Shown: piece after piece, positions 56,651 to 64,000 of the stretch
Layout: every line of letters begins with the position of its first letter
Numbering within the stretch: position 1 is the first letter of the stretch
Translations under genes and position numbers: made by a program
The notes under the pieces: model-generated
Told to the model about the DNA's origin: nothing
Seen by the model: only the letters and a program-made list of their open reading frames with translations
Database searches by the model: none
Assembly (NCBI GenBank): GCA_030682255.1
Contig: JAUXOK010000004.1
Coordinates: 1 to 64,000 of the forward strand
Source: Bacteroidota bacterium
Lineage (GTDB): Bacteria; Bacteroidota; Bacteroidia; NS11-12g; UBA955
Reading direction: 5' to 3'
Length of the DNA: 64,000 nt

Positions 56651-59600
56651 TTATTTGATGATGTTAATTTTTTGTGTGTGGGTTTGGTTGTTGCCTGTAA
56701 TTTTAACGATATATACACCATTGTTTAAATGGTTCAAATCCATGACTACTTCTTGGTTATTGTAACCAAATTGAAAAACAACTTCTCCTAAAACATTATA
56801 TACGATAACATTCATTAAATTAGTTGATTCTTTCATTTTGATATTAAATAATCCATTAGATGGATTTGGATAAATAGAAACATGATTTGAATTAATTTCA
56901 TCGATGCTCGTAGATAAATCGATACATTTTGTTTTAGAACAATCGCAGCCATCAGGAGTGCTTGCTATCATGGTTACACAATATTGTAAACTTCCATTGT
57001 AAGTGTAATTTGTACCCGTTCCATTAGAAGTAAGTCTATTACCTTCGCCTGTTAGCCAAATATATTGTATACCATTTGTTGAACCACCTATTGGGGTAAA
57101 ATTGAAATTCTTTGAATTTACAGACCAATTTCTTTCAATGTTAAAATCGCAGGTGGCTGGCAATTCACCAACATTTACAATTTTAGTGATAGAATCGGCA
57201 CAACCATTGATGATATTTGCAATTAATTTCACATTAAATGTTTGTCCATTTGAATAGGTATGCATTGGGGCGGCAATATTTGAAATAGAGCCATCACCAA
57301 AATTCCATTTGTATTGAATATCTCCTTTTGGAAAAGTTGTTAAATTGGTGAATGTTAAAGCCGAACCAGCACATTGAGAATCAAATTCAAAATCCACTGT
57401 TGGTTGAACACCCACATTAATCACTTTTGAAATCTCTGAGCTACATCCATTTTGCAAATCTGTTTTTAATGTTACTGTTCTTGGTCCAAGATTAGACCAT
57501 GTTACCAAAGGAGCCGTTTGATTGATTGGCGACCCTTGACCTAAATTCCAAGTATATTTATCAAGTAGTTCTCCATTTAAATTGGTTGTATTGGTGAAAG
57601 GTGTTGGCGTTCTGTCGCAAGCAAATGGGTATGTAAAGTTTGTAGTAGGAATTTGTTTTACATTAATTGGCATTATCATAGAGTCTTTGCAACCAAATTC
57701 AGAATTCACTCTTAATTTAACGTTTTTTAAACCCGCAGAAGTAAATCTGTAGGATGGATCCATATCAGATGCAATATTTGACATATCATTCCAAAACCAT
57801 GCATTACCGAAAGTACCTTGACTAATACTCGATTGATTGCTAAATTTAAATTCATCGTTCAAACATTCTCCACTTAATACAGTATACGAAGCTGTTGGCT
57901 TAGCAAATTGATACACAGTTTTAGAAACCACATCTGTACATCCATCTGCTGTTGCTTTTAAAGTAACTCTGTAAGCACCAGCTGGTCCAAAGTTTTTATT
58001 GACTGCAGTTCTAGAACTTGTAATGATTGAAGGAGAATTATCGCTAAAAGACCATTCATACACTGTATTTCCGCTGCCAGCATAAGCTGTACCATTATTC
58101 AATACCACTGCTTCACCTTGACATTTATTGATATTTAATATCTGAGCAATTGGCATTTCTGTAACATTTAGGTTAATGATTTTTTCTGTAGTAAAAACAT
58201 ATGGCTTAGTAGTTGCTTTTAATTTTACTGTGTAAGTTCCAAAATTAGCATAATTTTTTATTGGACTAGCCTCATCTGTTAAAGGTGAGCCATCTCCAAA
58301 ATCCCATTCATATTCAACCGAACCCGATTTAACAGTAGTTGTATTTTCAAAAAAGTTGTCGGTTCTTTCACATAAAGGGTTTGGAATAATGAAATCCGGA
58401 TTGGCTTTTGGAGCAATATAAACCCTTCTTTTATAAAGTGTATCACAAAAACTTTCTAAACTTAAAACTCTAATAGTAACCTCTATGGTGCTGTCTTCCC
58501 ATGCTACAGTAGGATTGATAGTTGCTCTAAAAGGAGCTGAACCATTACCTGTAGCTATGACATTGGCATTAGTGCCACTCAAAGTTTTGGCGCTTACAAA
58601 AGCTCTCCATTTAACACCATAATCTGAGTTTAAATACCCTAAAGTAGCAGGTTCGCTCAAATCATAAATTAAATTCTCGTTTCTAAAAGTTACATCAGGT
58701 TTCCCGTCAATATTAAAAACACTAAAAGCAGATGATAAACTTGTATTATGAGAAACCACTGAACCTCCAGGTGCTGGAGAAACAATGGTTGAAGAAATTA
58801 ATGAATCATTTGTACGTTGATCATCTGGCGTAGATAAAAACAATCTCACATCCGTTTGACCTGATTTGCTAAATATTACACTATTTGGAAATGTAAAATT
58901 AACTGTAGCATTAGGTGCAATATTTGATGGTATTGTATATTCTACTTTAGGCCCATAATTGATGGAATAAGCAACCGTAGGATTTCTAATTGTATTTGCA
59001 GAATTGTTTCTTAATGTTCCGCTAATGGGGGAAGTAAAACCAGAACAAGTTGGAATAGGAAAACTTAAATTAAAGGCTGTTAAAGAAGCATCAACAAAAT
59101 ACTCTATTGCTCCAATATCTGGCGTTGTTGAGTTTCTGGTATTGCCAGCATTGTCTGAAGTGATTCCTGAAATAGTAGCACCTTTATTTGCCATACCAAT
59201 GGAGGTTGGTGTTAAATCAATATTAGCTGGATTGATACTTAAAAAATTTGGATTGGTACTGATATTTGAAGCAGGAAAACTTGCAGCTATCATATCCTGC
59301 AGTGAGAATAAATTACCTACTGATGATGCCGCAGCATCAAATACACCCCAACCATAATTTAAATTTCCAGATGCATTGGGGCCAAAAAACAAACAATTGT
59401 TTTGGTATGTTGTCCATCTGTAAGTAGAAGTAGTTGTAGTTGCTTGGTCGTAAATTAACCATTTTGAACCTGTGCCTCCAATGTTGTTATAAAGAATGTT
59501 ATTTCTAAAATTTCTAAACCAACTGCCTTGTACGTTTCTAACAATTGTACTTGTATTATTAACAGTAGTAGGGTAATCAAAAGCAATGGTATTAAAGTCT

Positions 59601-60709
59601 ACATCTAAAGATATACTTTGATTAAGATATGCAGAATACCAATACAAATAACATTGTAAAGTAGAAGTTCCAAAATCATAAATCCAATTGTTTGTAATTT
59701 TACTATTGGTGTTCTGTAATGAAAGAGCAGTACTACTCATACTAATGTAAATTGGATAGATAACAGAGGTTTGCGGTGTGTTACCATTCAAATTAAAAAT
59801 CCTGTTGTTTTCTATTGTAAAAGTACCTGTAATTGTATATAATCCATATTTTGTAGTAAACAGACTTGTTCTACCTTGATTGGTAATGGTATTGTTTCGG
59901 ATAGTGGTATTGTAAGTATAAGGATGATTGATACCATACAAGTAAAAATCTCTAATTAGATTATTTGAAACAATGTTATTATTCCCTGCATTAGATGCTG
60001 CAGGCGTAGTAATACCATACATGTTTATTCCATAATATGGACCATGATTTAATCCAGTACCAGAACGCATGTCATTGCTGTCAATTAAATTGTTGTTACC
60101 TGAATTTCCAGATGCACTTCCTGTTGTTCCATTGGTTAACCAAATATAAGCGCTACCAACTGCAGGAACACCCGTAATGTTATTACATCTTAATTTATTG
60201 TTTTTTATAATATTATTGTCTGCACCATTTCTTATCCAATAGCAATACCCGTAAGTGGTTTGGTTCATTTGTACTTCTAAGTTATTAAAAGTAAAAAAAT
60301 CGGTGCCATTTAAATCAATAACACCGCAATCTGTATTAACGGTTGGCGTAAATGCAACAACAGCTCCATTGCCATTGATAGTAACAGTTCTTGATGCTGA
60401 AGCGCCAACTATGGCAGTTAATTGAATTCTTTGATTGTAGGTGCCAGGAGTTACATTGCAAATAACATGCCCTTGCAAACCTGCACCACCAACAGCATAC
60501 TGAGCTGCTCCACCATCTCCACGAGCAATATTTCTTAAATCATTGGTAAATGCAGTAAAGCTAAGATAATTTGTTGCTGATACAGCTGCGGATGGATTTA
60601 TCGTATATGTTCCACCAGGAAAGGCCGATAAATTGATTTGATAAAAAAATGCGAGAACAAGGCTCAACATAATTTTAAAATTTTTTGTAAATAGTAAATT
60701 TCTAAACAT
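56651..60709 (-). CDS. Giant T9SS substrate with an N-terminal beta-helix and PKD repeats
   Basis: 1352 residues. A signal peptide (ATG 60709; alternative ATG 60670) leads into a right-handed parallel beta-helix of the pectate-lyase type (about 60-540) with ladder-like repeats (FNNLEVQMN, NIIKNNKLRCN, NNIVSNNLIRDF, TTIRNNTITNQG, FTIENNRIFNLN). A CARDB-like domain (about 545-650) and six or so PKD domains (WDFGDGSPL, WNFGDGSIS) follow, then a T9SS type A sorting domain (IYPNPSNGLFNI ... LNHLNNGVYIVKI). The last 550 or so residues are homologous to those of 48769-52458. The beta-helix could bind or cut polysaccharide, but no catalytic residues are evident. Confidence 0.88.
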   Translation of the reverse strand: MFRNLLFTKNFKIMLSLVLAFFYQINLSAFPGGTYTINPSAAVSATNYLSFTAFTNDLRNIARGDGGAAQYAVGGAGLQGHVICNVTPGTYNQRIQLTAIVGASASRTVTINGNGAVVAFTPTVNTDCGVIDLNGTDFFTFNNLEVQMNQTTYGYCYWIRNGADNNIIKNNKLRCNNITGVPAVGSAYIWLTNGTTGSASGNSGNNNLIDSNDMRSGTGLNHGPYYGINMYGITTPAASNAGNNNIVSNNLIRDFYLYGINHPYTYNTTIRNNTITNQGRTSLFTTKYGLYTITGTFTIENNRIFNLNGNTPQTSVIYPIYISMSSTALSLQNTNSKITNNWIYDFGTSTLQCYLYWYSAYLNQSISLDVDFNTIAFDYPTTVNNTSTIVRNVQGSWFRNFRNNILYNNIGGTGSKWLIYDQATTTTSTYRWTTYQNNCLFFGPNASGNLNYGWGVFDAAASSVGNLFSLQDMIAASFPASNISTNPNFLSINPANIDLTPTSIGMANKGATISGITSDNAGNTRNSTTPDIGAIEYFVDASLTAFNLSFPIPTCSGFTSPISGTLRNNSANTIRNPTVAYSINYGPKVEYTIPSNIAPNATVNFTFPNSVIFSKSGQTDVRLFLSTPDDQRTNDSLISSTIVSPAPGGSVVSHNTSLSSAFSVFNIDGKPDVTFRNENLIYDLSEPATLGYLNSDYGVKWRAFVSAKTLSGTNANVIATGNGSAPFRATINPTVAWEDSTIEVTIRVLSLESFCDTLYKRRVYIAPKANPDFIIPNPLCERTDNFFENTTTVKSGSVEYEWDFGDGSPLTDEASPIKNYANFGTYTVKLKATTKPYVFTTEKIINLNVTEMPIAQILNINKCQGEAVVLNNGTAYAGSGNTVYEWSFSDNSPSIITSSRTAVNKNFGPAGAYRVTLKATADGCTDVVSKTVYQFAKPTASYTVLSGECLNDEFKFSNQSSISQGTFGNAWFWNDMSNIASDMDPSYRFTSAGLKNVKLRVNSEFGCKDSMIMPINVKQIPTTNFTYPFACDRTPTPFTNTTNLNGELLDKYTWNLGQGSPINQTAPLVTWSNLGPRTVTLKTDLQNGCSSEISKVINVGVQPTVDFEFDSQCAGSALTFTNLTTFPKGDIQYKWNFGDGSISNIAAPMHTYSNGQTFNVKLIANIINGCADSITKIVNVGELPATCDFNIERNWSVNSKNFNFTPIGGSTNGIQYIWLTGEGNRLTSNGTGTNYTYNGSLQYCVTMIASTPDGCDCSKTKCIDLSTSIDEINSNHVSIYPNPSNGLFNIKMKESTNLMNVIVYNVLGEVVFQFGYNNQEVVMDLNHLNNGVYIVKITGNNQTHTQKINIIK

Positions 60710-60731
60710 AATTAAATAACGATTTTATTTG

Positions 60732-60739
60732 CAAAACTA
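60732..60739 (-). promoter_or_regulatory. TAnnTTTG box for the T9SS operon
   Basis: TAGTTTTG on the minus strand ends 22 nt before the ATG at 60709. The upstream element is a T-run and not a clear TTTG. Its position supports the ATG at 60709 as the start. Confidence 0.5.
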
Positions 60740-61142
60740 TAAAATATTAAATCAGAAAAAAACTTGTTGAACAAATATTTTATGAAATGTGACTAAAATG
60801 TGACAAAATGCCTTACATTATAATGTACCGTTTAGTTTTTTGTTTAACAAAACAATATATTAAATAAACAAATATGAAAAAATAGTGACAAAAAAATAGT
60901 AGTTTAGTCCTAAAAATAAACAATAATTAACTATAATATCACTTTAAAATAAGATTATGATCTTAAAGTATTTTTAAAAATTAATAAAAACCGTTTTTTA
61001 AAAAAAATTATTTCAAATATGTTTTAACACAAAATTGAGAATTATTGAATGATCATTTTAAAAAATCCTAATTATTAATTTTTAGGATTATTAAATAGAA
61101 TCAAAAACTTTAAAATAGCAATCCCTACATTTAATTTTTAAC

Positions 61143-61150
61143 TATCTTTG
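61143..61150 (+). promoter_or_regulatory. TAnnTTTG box for the ABC-F gene
   Basis: TATCTTTG, a perfect match, ends 17 nt before the ATG at 61168. The upstream element is weak. Confidence 0.5.
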
Positions 61151-61161
61151 CACCCCATTAA

Positions 61162-62784
<1,623 letters not shown>

Positions 62785-62797
62785 AGCCCTAAAAAAC

Positions 62798-63154
62798 ATG
62801 ATTAAAAATCCAAGCAAAGTCATTTTTATTTTAGAAACCATACATATTCCATTGTGGTTGATAAAAGATTTATGTTGGCTTTTCACTTGGCGAATAGCAG
62901 GCATTATCATTGCAGTACCAACTGTTTTAGTCGCTTTTTATATGGTATATTTAACTAAAAAAGACAAAAACAGACTGTTGCCAAATTTCTCAATCGCTCT
63001 GTGGATATTAGCAAATGCCAATTGGATGATTGCTGAATTCTATGAACTCCCAATTAAAAATTATAGTGCCATTCCATTTGTTTTAGGCATATTGGTATTT
63101 GCATTGTTTTTTTTCAATCCTCAATCTACTAAAAAACAAACAAATAAGCCTTAA
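62798..63154 (+). CDS. Small membrane protein of unknown function, 118 aa
   Basis: Three or four membrane helices (about residues 8-30, 33-52, 66-80, 90-108) with a lysine-rich loop and tail. No family recognised. It lies 13 nt after the ABC-F gene and 22 nt before the ferredoxin gene, so it is probably on the same transcript. Confidence 0.65.
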   Translation: MIKNPSKVIFILETIHIPLWLIKDLCWLFTWRIAGIIIAVPTVLVAFYMVYLTKKDKNRLLPNFSIALWILANANWMIAEFYELPIKNYSAIPFVLGILVFALFFFNPQSTKKQTNKP

Positions 63155-63176
63155 AATTGTATTCTAATTATTCATT

Positions 63177-63506
63177 ATGCCAACTATTACATTCAAATTT
63201 GAAGAAAAAAATATAGAACCAATCATAACTGACATTGCTGTCGGAGAAATGATATTGGATGTTGCTCTCGACAATGACGTAAACCTTCACCACAATTGTG
63301 GGGCAGTTTGCGCTTGCAGCACTTGCCATATTTACATTGAAGAAGGCGCAGACAGCCTGAAAGAAATCAGCGAAAAAGAAGAAGATTTTGTAGACCGTGC
63401 TAGAAATCCAAAATATAATTCTCGTTTGGCTTGTCAGTGTATTTTAGAAGAAGATACGGACATCGTTGTTACCATTCCCGACCAATCAGTTATTATAGGA
63501 CATTAA
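63177..63506 (+). CDS. fdx: Adrenodoxin-type 2Fe-2S ferredoxin
   Basis: 109 residues. Cysteines at 41, 47 and 50 (C-x5-C-x2-C in NCGAVCACSTC) and one in RLACQC near 86 ligate a 2Fe-2S cluster in the way of ISC ferredoxins; Cys45 is an extra. It supplies electrons to iron-sulfur cluster assembly. IscX follows within 12 nt, which confirms this role, although the other isc genes are not in the window. Confidence 0.9.
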   Translation: MPTITFKFEEKNIEPIITDIAVGEMILDVALDNDVNLHHNCGAVCACSTCHIYIEEGADSLKEISEKEEDFVDRARNPKYNSRLACQCILEEDTDIVVTIPDQSVIIGH

Positions 63507-63518
63507 ATAAAAAAAATT

Positions 63519-63758
63519 ATGACATTTGAATTACCCATCTATTGGAAAGACCACGAAGACATTGCTATGGCACTTTATGAAAAATTTGGTGATGACTTTG
63601 GTGAATCCAAAATTTACCGCATTCGTTTCACTGAACTATTGGAGTGGGTTTTAGAAATTCCCAATTTTAAAGGCACAAGAGAGGAATGTAACGAAGGACA
63701 TTTAGAAATGATTCAAAGTCAATGGGTGTACGAATGGAGAGACAATCAGAATGGTTAA
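63519..63758 (+). CDS. iscX: Fe-S assembly protein IscX
   Basis: 79 residues with the IscX pattern: WKDHEDIAMALYEKFGDDF, then IRFTELLEWVLEIPNF and a helix ending IQSQWVYEW. E. coli IscX is 66 residues and binds IscS as an iron-dependent regulator. This one has a slightly longer C-terminus because its last codons and stop (63756-63758) lie in the repeat element that starts here. It is paired with a ferredoxin. Confidence 0.88.
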   Translation: MTFELPIYWKDHEDIAMALYEKFGDDFGESKIYRIRFTELLEWVLEIPNFKGTREECNEGHLEMIQSQWVYEWRDNQNG

Positions 63759-64000
63759 TGGTTAATAGTGTAATGGTTAATGGTGTAATTGTTAATGGTG
63801 TAGTGGTTAATGGTGTCTCGTATGAAAACTGCAGGATGTTTTATGGAGTTATGGTTTCCAGCATGAAAACTGTGGGAGGTGTAATAGAGAAAAAGTATCT
63901 AATTACTAAACAAATAAAACCAAACCGACAACTAATATCATGTAACTATCATTCCATAACCAATAACCCTTAATTAATAACTCTTAACCAATAACCATTT
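63749..64000. repeat. Dispersed repeat element, copy 2, running off the window
   Basis: The left part has three clear 15-bp units (63768-63782, 63783-63797, 63798-63812, consensus GTGTAATGGTTAATG) after partial units at 63749-63767. A 145-bp middle with two ATGAAAACTG words (near 63822 and 63863) follows. The right end has 14-bp units at 63962-63975, 63976-63989 and 63990 to the edge (AATAACCCTTAATT, AATAACTCTTAACC). The stop of iscX is in the first unit. The same design as at 45429-45520. Confidence 0.75.

Noticed and set aside
1009-60709. Horizontal island carrying all T9SS cargo genes
   Set aside because: The cargo genes are scattered between housekeeping genes, have similar composition to their neighbours, and no integrase, tRNA or flanking repeat supports an island.
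63722-63973. 83-codon open frame through the second repeat element
   Set aside because: It is made of translated repeat units (many VNGV-like words) and starts inside iscX in another frame; a by-product of the repeat.

Overview
The window is a stretch of AT-rich chromosome from a member of the Bacteroidota. The signs are several very large secreted proteins ending in the type IX secretion (T9SS) type A sorting domain, promoter boxes of the TAnnTTTG class instead of sigma70 boxes, few Shine-Dalgarno sequences, many Bacteroidota-type lipoproteins, and a Bacteroidota-type LptD beside a cell-wall amidase. The exact genus cannot be told from the sequence alone. I saw no rRNA, tRNA, CRISPR array, prophage or insertion sequence.

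Layout. 1-5187 (minus): the start of a secreted protein, a lipoprotein and a giant T9SS-exported protein. 5275-10042 (minus): an RsmF-type rRNA methyltransferase with a DMT exporter, a DUF2975 membrane protein with its XRE regulator, a family 2 glycosyltransferase and a lipocalin-like lipoprotein. 10245-13737: lptD and an amidase, divergent. 13839-16552 (minus): a small unknown protein and an unusual fusion of an alpha-oxoamine-synthase-type PLP enzyme with a GNAT acyltransferase. 16744-24279 (plus): a STAS-like protein, a soluble histidine kinase, a NarL-type response regulator, a giant subtilisin-like T9SS substrate and a very small T9SS substrate. 24743-36739 (minus): pbpC with its alpha-2-macroglobulin partner, then tsaB with a large DUF4175 coiled-coil protein. 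36871-38844 (plus): a periplasmic thioredoxin-like protein and rlmD. 38925-41119: two divergent secreted proteins of unknown function with very AT-rich codon use. 41441-45431: a porin, an aldo/keto reductase, an exported C1B peptidase and a GNAT protein. 45524-48676 (minus): yicC, a DMT transporter, a flavin reductase and an SDR protein. 48769-60709 (minus): three giant modular T9SS substrates. 61168-63758 (plus): an ABC-F protein of the YbiT type, a small membrane protein, a 2Fe-2S ferredoxin and IscX.

How the parts fit. Most of the accessory content faces the cell surface: export substrates (about 25 kb of T9SS cargo), envelope building (LptD, amidase, PBP1C and A2M, glycosyltransferase, possible aminolipid synthase) and outer-membrane proteins. 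Housekeeping genes for rRNA and tRNA modification and Fe-S assembly sit between them.

The most interesting items are: the PLP-synthase/acyltransferase fusion divergent from a two-component cassette; a dispersed repeat made of 15-bp and inverted 14-bp units that starts exactly at gene stop codons (two copies, the second running off the right end); a three-gene T9SS cluster in which unrelated N-terminal modules sit on homologous tails; the very small T9SS substrate; and several start codons only 4-5 nt after a promoter box, which suggests leaderless mRNAs.
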